DNA of 64,000 bases from Polytrichum commune (GCA_950295325.1 OX485806.1:25174001-25238000), one strand, 5' to 3'. Positions 11,760 through 23,984 are shown, counted from the stretch's first letter. The notes: generated by a model not told the origin, from the sequence alone. Program-made: numbers and translations.

Positions 11760-14700
11760 CTAAGGTCCCACATGCTTCATGATGCCACTTTCGAGGAGGT
11801 GCTTCACTTCATTGAAACTAAGGCTCGGAGCATGGATGAAAGTTTCTTGGTATTGATCCAAGTTACAGGTCACACGGAAGATGAAGTACAAGTGCTTGCA
11901 GTTTACCCAAGTGCGCCGCTTCCCAAGTGCTCTTGCTGACATCTCCACAAAATCCGGGCATGTGCACGACGGGAAGGTGCTGATAGTGATACGGTACTCC
12001 TCAACCTTAGCATTCTTTCGGGACTGGAAGAGAATGATGCACCCGATCCCTGGGTGAGGTATCATTGTGACGGAGGTGATTTGTCCGTCGACGTTGAGGG
12101 CGGACTCCCACTTGTTGCGTTGTTGGACGCATGGTCCGTTGTTACTGCGCCGGATCTTCTTTCCAAACCTGAGCGTAGGGTAATGATCGGCTTGGGCCGG
12201 GGTAGGGAGTTCGGCCATGGATGAGGCAACATTGGAGGAGTCGCCGAAGAGTCTTCTGGGTGACACATCTTGACGCTGCTGAAGTTGGAATCCCCTTTCT
12301 TCAAGGGCCAAAACCTCCTGGAGAGTGAGGTTTGTCCCAGTGAGGACAGGCCAGACGTCCGGGACATCCGGACAGTGTTGCACCCACTTCCTCCTAGTTA
12401 TTTTGACACATCTCTCAATGTCGTCGTTGCAGAAGAAGAATTGTGTCAAGAATTCCTTGTTATTCTTGTAGTCGCGCATGTAGCCAGTGTACGTAGGAGC
12501 TGGAGTACTTTTACCATGCCGAACGATCGTTTGGGTGCACTTGGTCTTTGTGCGAGCTTGCATGGCGAAGCAGGCCTTGGCGGAAGTCTTGGGCAGTCTA
12601 GAAATGTGCCACTTGGAGACATCGCAGTGGGTTTCCTGAATGTTATTGACGTGGGTGACCTGTTGTGGAATCGTTTTCTTGGGTGATTGTGTTAGGGACA
12701 GGGTTGATGGTGTGGCGGAATCAGTACGGGCCTTGGTTGACCTAGTGCTCACTCGTGGATGAGAGAAGCTGACCTTGTCAGGTCTATGTGAATCCTGATC
12801 AGAACCAGGGGGCATATCAAGTTTGCGCTTGGTGGTGCCAAAGACCTCCTCTCCTTCGAGTTGGGGTTTGCGGGTGCACCAATGCTCTGCTCCATGCATG
12901 TGCTCGAGGGCTGCAACAATTCTCTCGGCGTCACCGGATCGTTGTGCAGCACGAAGGCGGAGTTCTTTTTTTCCTGGGCCAGTACCAGAGCGATTACCCT
13001 TCAAGTAGGCGTAGTAGTTAGTACATTGCATGAACGCCCTCACGAAATCATCCACAGTGGCAACATATAGATCAGAGTCATGGTTTCCAGACTGCTGAAG
13101 CCATTTGTTGTGGACTGTCTCAGAGAGGTTGCAAGATGGCATCTCCGCCAACTCGGAATCTGTGAAATTCTGAGAGAAATCAATAAAATGTAGTGAATAC
13201 GCTTTGCACAAAATCTAGCTAAAAGCCTAAACTGATATTGGTATTATGGAGATGTACAACATATGACAAAAGAGGCTTAATAGGCCAAAAAAAAATTGAC
13301 ACCAAAAAGCGAAATAGAAAGTGGATGGTACACTCACTAGTTGCATGAAACCACCCCATTGACGGTAATGAAAGTGCCAAAATGCAAGCCATGTATCAAG
13401 GTCCTTGATTCCTTCCTCAGATGCAGCTCCAGAGGAAAGTCACCAAGCCCGGATGGCAAGATAACGGGACTCGGACTGCTTGGGAGTCTTGGCATCCTTG
13501 TATTGCTTGCATAACAACTTGTGTTGTTGTTGGAGGTCGGGCTTGATGTGGGTGGCGGTGTGGCGCTCCATAGACACTGTCCAATGCAATAGACATGTCC
13601 TCTCGCGAGACTCCATAGGAACCTTGGGATCACCACTGCCATAGATAATCCTAACTGCATTCCAATTGGCTTGTGCACTGTCCGCCATGAACCCTTTGAA
13701 GTTAACTTTAGCAATGCCATGTCTGTGCATAACTTCATTGAGCCCATGCCAAAGAAGGCTCTGTGCCATGACATCCTCAGACTGCATATCACATACTACA
13801 ATAGTCATAACCCGGCAGTAGGCCGAGTCATAGACATGGCAAGCCATGGTTGTCCACCCCTTGACACACTTGACATGGTCAAACATGACCCAAGCATCCT
13901 GCAAATCACCGTGTGGTTGCATTCTCTTGACAAGGTCAACTCCAGACCCAGGGCCCACCTCGGACATCTTGAATACATAGACTTTTTCCAACAGTTTTCC
14001 TTGGCCTGGGAATTTTTTTTCTTGCACATAGGGCCAACTGCTATGACCTCTGAGTCCGGTGATGCTGTCAATGATCCCCCCTCGCCCAATGCGTTTGAAG
14101 GAAGTGACTGTGTTCCGAATACTAGGGGTGCTGAGGTGTTGGTACCTGTCCATGACAAACTTCATGGACTCAAGGTCCATAACTTTATTGGGATCATCAC
14201 CCGTGCGTAGAAGATACTTGGCAAGGAACTCTTTACTTGCAGCCAAAACAATCGCAGAGTTGGTGGTGGTGGGAGTCCTCTCAACCTCTCTACCAATGAG
14301 ATCATGAATTTCGACCTTAGACTCTCTACATACACCTTGCGAAACGGGGTGATGGTGATGACCCATATGGATGCATGCACGGGTCATGTCACCTTTGCCA
14401 AGAACATAGTACATCTTAGTTTGGCAAGTATCAAGACAATAGGGTGGTGTCTTACAGACCTTACAAACGAGAGATGACCCAGATGGGGGATCAGCTCCTA
14501 CGGAGTAGGGTGAGGCGGTACAACCTTCTCATTCGGTCTCGTTGACGTCAATGGCTCGATTGGGGCGGTTGAGATAATCACATCCCTTGTTATCACAACA
14601 GAGATGGCCAACACAACATGAGGACCGGAAGGTCAAGCCGAGATCATTGGTAATATTAGACGTCTTTGTCCTACACCAAGCATGACCGTCGAAACGCTTG

Positions 14701-15443
14701 TCCATTCTGAACATGAGTCTAGCATGGGAATGGGGAGCATCAGCTCCGAGAGGAGGGAATTCAAAGATGACGTCGCTGTCAAAAACGGATGGGAGGTAAT
14801 CAACCTTCTCATGCCTAACAGATTCATAATCAATCTTCTTGAGTATGTTCTTGGACCCTGGTCAGGTTGCAAGCAACTTCAAGTGGTGGACAACACTCGG
14901 ACGATCTTTAGAAACACCTGGGTGAACTGGGGGTCTGGAAGTAGATGGTTGACTTACAGTAGGCGACTGTGGAATCCTTAGAGGATTGATGAAGGGCTGA
15001 TCTTGCGATGGAGGTGGGGTAAGTGAGGCAACGTCAGAGGCAGGTGGTAGATCATCATCAGAGTCACTGAGCAAGGTAACCTCTTCGATGCCGGGCTCCT
15101 TCTTGACCGTCGCGAGAAGAGGAACTTGCGTGGTGGACGTAAGGGACACACCTGGTGTTAGCAACACAATTGTGGTGGCCATATCCGACTCGGTGACGCC
15201 TATGGCCTTGTACGTTCTAGGGAGCAAGTACCAAACTCTACCATCGTCATTGCGAAATGATATCTGAAGGACAGTGTGACTCAAGTCACCGCTAGCATTA
15301 AAGACTTCTTCCTTGACATGAATTGAGTCTGGGTGGAATCTAAACCTCAAACTAAGGAACGACTCTGCGACTTTGGCTAGACCATCATCTCCTAGAGGGA
15401 TCATAAGCGGGATGGAATGGTGCAGTGCTCGGATGGTGGCCAT
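11760..15443 (-). pseudogene. SWIM-type Mutator-like transposase, frame preserved but with three TGA stops
   Basis: Two exons read in one frame: 15,443-13,338 (702 codons) and 13,169-11,760 (469 codons plus stop), joined in phase 0 by an intron with GTGAGT donor and TCTCAG acceptor. The start is the first ATG of the long frame (MATIRALHHS). Around residues 275-291 lies a Cys cluster (SSCCVGHLCCDNKGCDYL), followed by an HMGHHHHP segment. A DDE-like core follows, with Asp in HVYDSAYCRV (about 538) and GFMADSAQAN (about 588), then CLLHW. Near residue 1,105 a SWIM finger shows CTC and, 24 residues on, CKH (CxC...CxH). SWIM fingers C-terminal to the catalytic core are a hallmark of Mutator-like transposases. 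In-frame TGA codons lie at 14,864-14,862, 14,531-14,529 and 13,442-13,440. All three are explicable as Trp TGG to TGA. The family assignment is fairly secure; the catalytic Glu was not pinned down. Confidence 0.82.
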
Positions 15444-16149
15444 TGTAGAAGAATTGTAAATGCGAGTTCACAGAAGGTAGTGGCCAAATGGGCAATGGAC
15501 TTAAAGTGAGTTGAAAGTGGGGCGGTGTATATAGTGATGTGATTAGAAGGCCATGGCAAGATGGAATCTATGAAAGACGGCGGAGCAATTTGAATTAAAA
15601 TTGAAAATGCAATGGAGCAGTTACTTAAGTTAGTCATGATCATATGCCAATCCAAATTAGATATATTAATAACAAACATGAGGCTGGATGCCGAGTGACG
15701 TACTTATAAATACACCAGAGACCACGTGAACCATTTAGTGGATATAAGGGACACCCTAAAGTAAAGTGTTTCTTTTGGAGTGAAGGATTGAAATGGGCAA
15801 GGGAATAGCATTAACCTTTAAGGAGAAGCTAGAATAGGTTAGTTTAGTTGGAAGAGTATCGTCAAGGTATGGCTATACAAAATATTTCTTTCAATTAGTT
15901 TAGTTTGAATTATGTATTATCATTTGTACTATCATTTTTATTTTTATAAAACATGATATTCTTCAATTTTAGATTACTTATGGATTATTTCTATAAATGT
16001 TATTAGACATCCGTGTTCATTCTTTTAATGTTTCTTTTTATGATTCCTTATATGTTTATAACAACTTGACTGTAATAAAAACATATTGATATTATGTGAA
16101 TGAGATTATGGGATGGAATATTAGTGTGGATGTAATACAAGCGAGACAC
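15444..16149. promoter_or_regulatory. Intergenic region between divergent transposon genes
   Basis: AT-rich sequence lies between the transposase start (minus) and the first plus-strand coding-like segment, so it probably holds both promoters. A 'tatatagtgatgtg' tract near 15,527 sits about 85 bp upstream of the transposase ATG on the minus strand and could include a TATA element; this is weak. Confidence 0.35.
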
Positions 16150-16790
16150 ATACATTGATAGAGTGATGTTCACAGAGGAGGGAAGTGTAGAATTTGTGAA
16201 GCCGGTTCAGTTACATGACAGGGTCCTCGCCGATAGAGTTAGTGAAACCAAAGGCGAAGAAGAAGAGGAAGGCACTTTTCTCAAGCAAGAAGCAATTAAG
16301 GGCATCTAGGATGAGACCACCGAAACAACGATATGATAGCTTAAACAACACAGTCAAGGCATTGGAATTCTCCCCAGACCGCACACGGTCAAAGTCTCGT
16401 ATACGGAGAAGCCAGACTCACAGTGGTGAAGACATTGCTAGCAAGGAAGCTGGAGTGGGTACGACCAGACAAGTGGAGATATCACATGATCTATCGAGAA
16501 TTTGCGAGACCCAGGTATGAACCTCAAGTCGATGTTAACATATATGCATTAGAAATTAGGGGTTGTATTCGTGAGCTAGAGAAGGCAACAAGTGTGGGCC
16601 CGTCGAAGCATTCGACATCACAATGAGACCGTCACAAGTGGAAGGGAACAAGACTGTCGCGGCAGTACCCTACCATCGTTCCCCGCATTACAACGGACCT
16701 CTGAACTAGGCTTCCAGGGTTGCAGCCACGATTTGGAGCGGAGGAGTGACTTGAGGGAAGGGCAGTGGTCGCCCCGTGGAGAGGTTTGAG
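16150..16790 (+). pseudogene. Degraded coding segment upstream of the cargo gene
   Basis: Three overlapping frames each look coding over part of this stretch. Near 16,168-16,310 one reads FVKPVQLHDRVLADRV followed by an acidic run. Near 16,215-16,520 another is Lys/Arg/Ser-rich. Near 16,430-16,626 a third reads KLEWVRPDKWRYHMIYREFA and onwards. Frame switching suggests small indels in an older reading frame, perhaps the 5' exon of the cargo gene or a third transposon gene. I do not recognise a family. It ends at the repeat block starting about 16,780. Confidence 0.35.
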
Positions 16791-17190
16791 GTGAGAGCCC
16801 TGGGGGATGAAATTTGAACCTCGCAAATGACTTTTGATGGCTGGTTTAGGGTTGGCAAAGGGCTCCTTAGTGAGGTTTGAGGTGAGAGCTGGATGATCCT
16901 TAGTGAGGTTCAAGGTGAGAGCTGGGGGGGCAAAAATTTTGGTGCTTTGTAGGGTGGCTGGATGCTCTTAGTGTGGTTCGATGTGATAGCTTGGGGGCCA
17001 GAGATGAAATGTGATCATATGAATTTCGGTGGCTGGATGGTTCTAGTGAGGTTCGAAGTGGAAGCCTAGGGGCACTGTCGGATCCGACAGACCCCTGGGG
17101 GCAGATATGTGCACCTCGCTAATTGATTTTTGATGGCCTGTTAGGGTGGATAAATGCTCACTTAGAGTGGCTTGTAATTTAGGGCTCCCC
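16780..17190 (+). repeat. Degenerate repeat block with palindromic core, part 1
   Basis: Units resemble 'tagtgaggttcgaggtgagagctgggggc' in pieces, alternating with 'ggtggctggatgctc'. One unit contains the perfect 16-bp palindrome CTGTCGGATCCGACAG at about 17,077-17,092. The block continues at 18,960-19,540 with two more palindrome copies. Degenerate repeats in this position could be internal or former subterminal transposon repeats. Confidence 0.6.
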
Positions 17191-17399
17191 TTGCTTCCCT
17201 AAACCAGCTTTGACTCCGTAGTAGTGGAGGTTCCATTTTCGTTGTTGGTTTCACAAAGAAACACCTGGACCCTAAATTTGTTGTTACTTCTGTGAGAGAG
17301 TTGTTGTGTCGTCGTAGTACCTGTGTGATTTGTGAGGAAGCTGGCCTCTCTGAGTTGTGAAATCTGTGAGTTGTGATACCGGTGTCGTGATGTGGGCCA

Positions 17400-18745
17400 A
17401 CTACTAGTTAGAACTTAGGCATTTTATATGTTATTGTTATTTTCAAATTGTTATTTATATGATGATGTAAGTTAGTTGTTTAGATTGAGAACCGGACTTA
17501 AGTTTAAGACCGGGTGACTCGGTAGATGGATGTGGTAGGTAGGATTTGAGAAAGATAGGATTTACCGGCGGACCGTTATCTAACCACTTAGGAGTTCTAG
17601 AAGGCCTAACCTTTTAGTTTCCTATTTGTTAGCGGGATAAGGTCTCTAGAAACCTTAAACCCGAACTTTTCTATTAGCTTGCCGGATTAGCCTTTAACCC
17701 AAAACTTTCCTATTTCTAGCGGGATAAGGGTTCTAGAAACCTTTAACCTTAACATTTCCTATTTCTAGCAAGATAAGTGTTCTAGAAACCTTTTACCCAA
17801 AAGGTCTGCTATTAGTTAGCCACTTGGGGTTCTAGAAATCCTTATCCCAATGGTTTTCTATTGGCCAAAGGGGGTAAGGAATAAAAGTATTTAAGGGGTG
17901 TTAGAAATGTGTTAAGGGGGGGGGGGAAAAAAAACGTTAGCATTTGGAGTTAGTACTTGTATAAAGTTGAAGGAGCTTTGAGCATTTTGAGAAGAAGAAG
18001 TGTTTAGGAAGCTTATCTGTACAAGAGGGTGAGGGGTGAGAGTTTTAGAATGACTAGGTTGCACTAGGTGCACTATTTGTATTATTTCATTCATTATTAA
18101 GGGAGAAAATATTTGAAATGAAGAATTTGTGAATTGTAGATGATTAGAATATTCGATTGTTATGAAAATTTGAGATGATGTTTTTTATGAGATATAGAAG
18201 TTGAGGTAAAAATTTGGAAGCTTCAGTTTTTGGGGAGAAAAAATTGTAAGAAGTTGAAGTGAAGGGTGTCTAGGAACAAAGACAACTATAATAACAAGGT
18301 TTGAAAATATGTATTTTTTTTAGAACTATAGTTATAGCTACAAAAATTTTACACTGCCTTTTGATCTTATCTATCTATTATGTGTTTAAATTTGAAATTA
18401 ATTGGACTTAATGGTTAGAAGTTATTAGAGTTTTAGTGACTGGATGTTATACCATAACATTCATACTAGGAAGATAGAATTAGAAAAACATGCATGACTT
18501 TTTAGTATGAGCTCTGTTTATGCTAAAATTTAGTGTGAATATTTTTAGTAAAATACTTAATAAGTGTACTAAGTTTTACTTGAAGAGAGTGAGTTAGGTA
18601 AGAATTATACTATTCTGAAGTTTAATAGGACGACATTGAGAGGGATTTACAACAAGGATGTAGGAGAAGGGATAGAACCTATAATTTTTTTAAAACACTA
18701 CTATAAAAAAAGGAGCCCCGTGCTTACCGGATAGTGCACATTTTT
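17400..18745. mobile_element. LTR-like insertion within the repeat block
   Basis: This AT-rich segment interrupts two similar flanks: 'gagttgtgataccggtgtc' near 17,370 and 'gacaccggtgagttgtgatacc' near 18,750. It contains the 17,590-17,870 tandem repeats, a G run followed by A near 17,917, and long non-coding AT-rich sequence, with no coding domain. A solo LTR or similar insertion is my best reading, but the exact ends and target duplication are not resolved. Confidence 0.3.
17590..17870 (+). repeat. Imperfect tandem repeats of about 60 bp
   Basis: Four to five units carry 'tagcgggataaggttctaga' followed by 'aaacctttaaccc' variants and 'tttcctatt'. Divergence between units is modest. Confidence 0.65.
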
Positions 18746-18959
18746 TTTGACACCGGTGAGTTGTGATACCTGTGAGCGGAGAAATCTGTGTGAGCGGCGA
18801 ACCCATAACCCTTGCTTCAAACCTACTAGGCATCCTTAAAGAAAGAAAAAGACGGAGAAAGAAAAGAAGCTAGAGTGGGCGTGGGCCGGGCGGTGCGGTG
18901 CGGTTCGGTCGTTCGTTCGTTCGTTTCGTTTCGTTTCGTTTCATTCTTCAACTTTCTAT

Positions 18960-19540
18960 CCTTTGAGTTCAGAGCTGGGGGCACTGTCGGATCCGACAGA
19001 CCCCTAGGGGCAGATATGTGCACCTCGCTTTTGATTTTCGGGAGGTTAGAGGTTAGAGTTGGGGCAGAAATGTGAGGTTATTATCTGATTTTTGGTGGCT
19101 TTGTAGGGTGGCTGGATGGTCCTTAGTGAGGTTAGATGTTAGAGCTGGAGGCACTGTCGGATCCGACAGACCCCTAGGGGCATATATGTGCACCTCGCTT
19201 TTTAATTTTTGATGGTCTGTTTTTTTAATTTTTGTGGACTGGATGCTCACTTAGTGAGGTTAGTTTGGTGGCTGGATGCTCGTAAATGAGGTTTTGAGGG
19301 GGCAAATATGAGATGTGATCATGTGCATATACGGGGGCTTGTTTAGGGGTGAGTAAATGCTCTCTTAGTGAGATTTTAGTTGAGAGCTAGGGGACACAAA
19401 TGAGATGTGATCATGTGAATTTTGGTTGTTTTTTTAGGGTTGCCTTGATGCTATCTTAGTGAGGTTCGAGGTGAGAACTAGGGGGCCACAAATGTAAACC
19501 TCGCAATTGATTTTTTTTGTGGCTGATTTAGGGACTTAGT
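18960..19540 (+). repeat. Degenerate repeat block with palindromic core, part 2
   Basis: Two units carry CTGTCGGATCCGACAG (about 18,986 and 19,157), each followed by 'acccctaggggca' and 'atatgtgcacctcgc' as in part 1. Further units without the palindrome follow to about 19,540. The palindrome and its right flank are more conserved than the rest of the units. Confidence 0.65.
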
Positions 19541-19689
19541 GGTCATATTCACCTCGTATCAAGGTGCAGTGGTTGCGCTTTGGAGAGGTGTATACCCAGA
19601 GAGCCAACTTCAGAATCTTTTAAAGTTTTCATTATGATGCATATTTTATTTATCTAACTGGTTCTTATGTTTGCAAATAATTGATTATC

Positions 19690-22600
19690 ATGAGATCGTT
19701 GAGATGGTTGCAGATGGAGAGTCATTGGAAGTTGGGGTTCTCCTTGACGCTGGATCATCCCTTAGTGTTGAGGAGCATAGGGAGCAAGGGTCTCCTTTGT
19801 CATGTGCTGAAAATATTGGGCTTACACCAGGTAGTAGCAAACCGTAGACACCCGGGTTGGCACTGTGCGGCTCACCTAAAGAGTCGGATGTGGGTGTTCG
19901 TGCAATGGAATATCGGATTCGCCATAATTTAAAGAAAGATAGTTTTTCAGTTGTTGAGGGCGTGAGGATACAACCGGTCGAAAAATCCTCTATGAGAATC
20001 CCCCTCCGTAGTTTGATTCATATGCCATTAGTTCGCCCAACCCTCCGCAGCGACGTTACAAAGCTCATGGCGGCATTTCAATTTTGATACCGAGCTGGGT
20101 CTGCCACTTTGTATGTGTCTACTACAAATGAGTCTGGAGATAATCGATTCATTTCTGCGAAAGACAGGCGTGAATAAAGAGAGCTATGGAATGTAGAAAA
20201 TGATAAGTTTGAGTATCTTTTGCGCGCGGATAAGGACTTGATGAGCCTTAGTGGATGTATGTACTTCGTGTACGATGGTAACCACCGCTTGCTTGCGTAG
20301 AAAGAGTGTATTGAATTAGATCACAAGAACGATGCACTCTGGTACGAGAAGCATGGTTGCCCAGAATGTGTAGTCCTCGACACAACGGGTGGGCGTGGGG
20401 ACGTCCTTAACGCAATGCACGACATCAACAAGTAAGTATGATATTTTTTCAAATCGTTTTTTCCTTCATTTTTTTATTTGCATCTAATGGCATTTGTCTC
20501 AATCGCAACAGGGCTAACCAGAACGCGCACGTTAGAACTAGCCTCGTACACACTCTACACCGCATTCAAAAATACGGTTCGTATGATCTTAGCTACTACC
20601 AGCCATTATTGACCGAGGAGCAATACCAAGCGTGCAAGAGCAGAGGCCCCAAGTGCCCTTAGTACCCGCTGACCCAAGATCTTATGGTGTCCTTCATTTT
20701 CAATGTAAGTCACTCCAAATTCCTCAACCTCCTACTTCGCATTCATTACTTATAGTCATGATCTAACAATTGAGAATATATGTTCAGCAAGAGATAGCCG
20801 ATGCGGTAGATGAGGCAGCCCAGACCTACAAGGAGGAAGTGCCTCCAGAGGAGCAGTCAGGGAAGGGGTTGAGTGAAGTATTGGACGTTGTGATAAAGAA
20901 GACGACTGACGAATTTGGGCATAAGTTTAACAAGCAACAATCGATCGCAAACCCGGCCCTTGGAAAAAAGTTCTTGGAGGAGGTAATTTCCTTGTCACCA
21001 CCTTCGAAATTATACCTTCGGTATTGCTCGCATTCATTGCATGAGTAATTATCAAATTTACTCCGCCTTCTATTTTGATGTCATTTGTTTCAGGTTACTA
21101 GGCATTATAGCGCCCATCATTCTCAAAAGATTGAGATGACATTGGAGAAATTGCAACTCATTGCCATGGCTGCTATGGAGCCAGAGTATAACGTTCGTTG
21201 GTTAAAGTGGTGGAACAGTGGAAGATTCAATCGTGAAGCTATCCGGTTTTCCAAAAGTCCTGCAAGCGAGGACAGCTTGAAACCTTGGCTCAATAAAGCA
21301 GCGTTCTGGGCAGGGGTACGTCTATCCTCCTTATCCTTACTTACCTTTCAACTCTTCATTTTGTGCCAATTCTTATCTTGGCCTTGAATTTGTTCACAGC
21401 TAGAGGATGTTGCGGTCAAGGAGTTACCCGATATACTTACTGCATTGGGTGGGCTTGATGGAGACGTGGAAGTTGATTCGTTGCCGGAGTACTTGGAGAA
21501 ATGGCGAATTTGCCTTTGGGATAAGGCGTTCATTGGTCACTTTTCAGGGTCAGATATCTACGGAAAGGGGACGTGGTGGAAGGATGTCAAAGGCGCTGAC
21601 AACATTGTCAAGCGCTTAATCTATCGGTACGTTAGTTGGGACATCTTTTGTTCTCTTCATTTATTTCAATCCATTTGTTCTCTAAGTTGCTGATTGGCCT
21701 CACTCCTTGGTTGTCAAGGTACATCAAGCACGAGCATTTCAAGAAGAAGGCTATCAAGAAGCTCCATCCATTTCTTGACGCATGGTCAGATTCCTCTTCG
21801 CCCAAATTCATATTTTCCCCGGCTCAAAAGCGCAACTTCTCCCTCCCGCATCTCCGGGAGTGTTGCTAGTACTTGGAGTGTAAGAGGACGTGGCAACCGG
21901 ATGAGGAGGCGACGTTGAAGATTCGACTCTCCGGTGGAGAGCCTCCACTGCCTCCTACTCAAAGCGATGAGGTTGTTCTTCTTGACAGTCAGCTTCCGGA
22001 GGCAGATGAGGTTGTTGCGACTCTCGATGAGGCCAACACACAGAAGTCCAAGAGGCGGAAGCGTGCAATCCAAGACGAGTCATCACTAAAGAAACGCGCG
22101 AGGAAGCTCAAGACTGTGGAAGATGACCCCCCTGCTTCACCTGAAGCGGTTGTTGCATCCACTGCAACTCTTAGTCAGGTACCTACTCTGTCGAGGCCGC
22201 CTCCACCGCCCGTTCTTTCATCTGCCAAGCCTCCTCCGGTTGTTTCAGAATGCATCTTGAATGCCTCCATTCTCCATCAGCGTCGTCATTTTCAGGTGGT
22301 TTCAGACTTCATCCTTTTTCTTCCACCCTCCCATACGCGGAGAGCTCTAGACGTCAGGAGGTTAGATGTGGGCATGGCTGATCTTGTCATTGCTGACATC
22401 CCGGAGAACCTGCCCGTGCCCAATGTATCCAATCCGGCACATAGTGTTCCTTCCTGGAATGCACTAGATCCTGATTTCCTTGGTGAACTCTTCGATTTCG
22501 CAGGCGAGATCATCCATAACGATGGAGCTCTCCTCCTCTTTCATCCAGTTGACAATGGTGACTTCAGGGAGAGCATTCAAGACCACTTCCCTGCTTTTGG

Positions 22601-23639
22601 CTTCACCATCTTCAAGGAGTGGCTGGGAGTCAACCGTCTTCGCCTCCATTCAACTAAGAATGTGGACAAGACCACCAACCTCTTCCAAGTTGTACTACTT
22701 GTTCGTGCCACGAAAACAATTGGACTCGACCTTGATAAGCGGCCCCGACACTCGTCATTTTGCCTTCGCGATGCCAATGAGCTCAAGGCTCTTGGCATTG
22801 AGCTCGACATGGATGATGCCATTATGAATTATACCACAACTCCTCTCATGGACGGCTCGAAAGCTTGGCGTGGTCCCCGTGAGAAAGATATTTCTTTCAT
22901 GTCCTCATTGATCATGGCCACTACGGACATTGGGCACGTCGTGGTTGACGTTAATGCAGGCGTTGGTATGTCCTACTTCACTTGCCATCATATCATGGTT
23001 TTCATTTTCTACGTTTGCTTTTATTTATCTTTGCTAACCTTTCCTTCGCAACAGGGACTTCTGTCCATGCATGTAGGCAGCTTGGGCGCCATATCATTGC
23101 TCTCGAGGAGGACGAGGACATCTTCAACCGTGTCCTTAAGCCACTTAAGAGTGTTAAGCCTCCGGTGAAGGCTCCATCCATTGTTGTTGCTTCCACGCAG
23201 GCTTCACAAGGCACGCAGAAGAGGCCTCCGGCCTTGAAGCGATCGAGGCCAAAGTCCTCGCAGTAAGTGAGTATGATGACCTTCTTTGCTTCTTTTCCTT
23301 GTCCACTCAGCTTTTACACTTTCCATCCTCTTTCTTACAATTTTCATGCTTCTTTTCAGACTTGGCCTTGGAGCAGATGTGTTTGGTACTCCCACCATGG
23401 GATTCACTTTGCCAATCTATGCCCATGATATGGCGATGGTGCTAGCGGCACAACCTTCTCCTACCAAAGCTAGTACCCCGTCTCCACGTTATGACCCCCG
23501 TGCCATAGACTTCTTCGAGCTTTTTGCAGAGGTGGATAATGAGTGCCATAGCTTAGATTCCACTTCAGATGAGGGCGGCCATGAGGGGAGTATCTTTGAA
23601 GATAGGGAATCTAGTAGTGACAACCTCATGTTTGATTGA
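19690..23639 (+). pseudogene. ParB-like plus N4/N6 DNA methyltransferase-like cargo gene, eight exons, stops present
   Basis: Exons fit one frame through GT-AG introns: about 19,690-20,431, 20,512-20,704, 20,788-20,982, 21,094-21,315, 21,400-21,626, 21,719-22,965, 23,055-23,262 and 23,360-23,639. The first exon contains IPLRSLIHMPLVRPTLRSDV and MYFVYDGNHRLLA, matching the ParB/sulfiredoxin-fold pattern (an I-P-L strand, then a G-N-H-R-L box). Exons 2-5 and early 6 are helical with no recognised domain, then a basic linker. Exon 6 holds DLVIADIPEN (22,380-22,409), in the place of methyltransferase motif IV, and WRGPREKDISF (22,866). Motif I, VVVDVNAGVGTS, is split by an intron and followed by CRQLGRHIIALEED. 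Motif IV before motif I is the beta-class (N6_N4_Mtase) order. Stops: 19,845 TAG, 20,085 TGA, 20,175 TAA, 20,298 TAG, 20,660 TAG, 21,867 TAG. Motif IV reads DIPE instead of DPPY, so activity is doubtful. Confidence 0.75.
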
Positions 23640-23984
23640 TTTTTGGTTTGATTGATTGGTATTTGGATTTATAAAGTGTGGTGTGGTTTTCAATATTCCA
23701 ATTATCTCATTGAATGCATCTTTTCGTTGTTCTCAAATCACACTACACTTGGTGGTCGTCATACTCCAAAGAGAATTTAGTCCACCATCTTATCAACCAT
23801 AGTGCATTTTCCCACGGTCATAGGGCCTCATTGGTAATTATAAGAAACTTTTTGGTTCTAGAAATTGGCCACTCCACAAATATAGGCCTTATAATTACAA
23901 AATTAAACTTGAAATATGTGCAAAATCCACGGTCATAAGGGGCCTAACATTCGTTAAATGGAGTTTTAAATTATAATTTTCTGC
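23640..23984. other. Transposon 3' flank of the cargo gene
   Basis: AT-rich, no gene. A 'cacggtcata(a)gggcc' word occurs twice, near 23,815 and 23,929. Confidence 0.4.

Noticed and set aside
12270-12686. Open plus-strand frame of 138 codons opposite the transposase
   Set aside because: It lies wholly antisense to transposase exon 2, which has family motifs and proper splicing; an antisense shadow.
13440-14864. Selenocysteine or TGA-to-Trp recoding to explain the in-frame TGA codons
   Set aside because: The same gene uses TGG for Trp elsewhere, no SECIS-like structure was noticed, and the neighbouring cargo gene has TAG and TAA stops too. Mutation is simpler.
16780-19540. CRISPR-like array in the repeat block
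   Set aside because: Units are diverged, spacers are not unique segments of constant length, and the host is eukaryotic.
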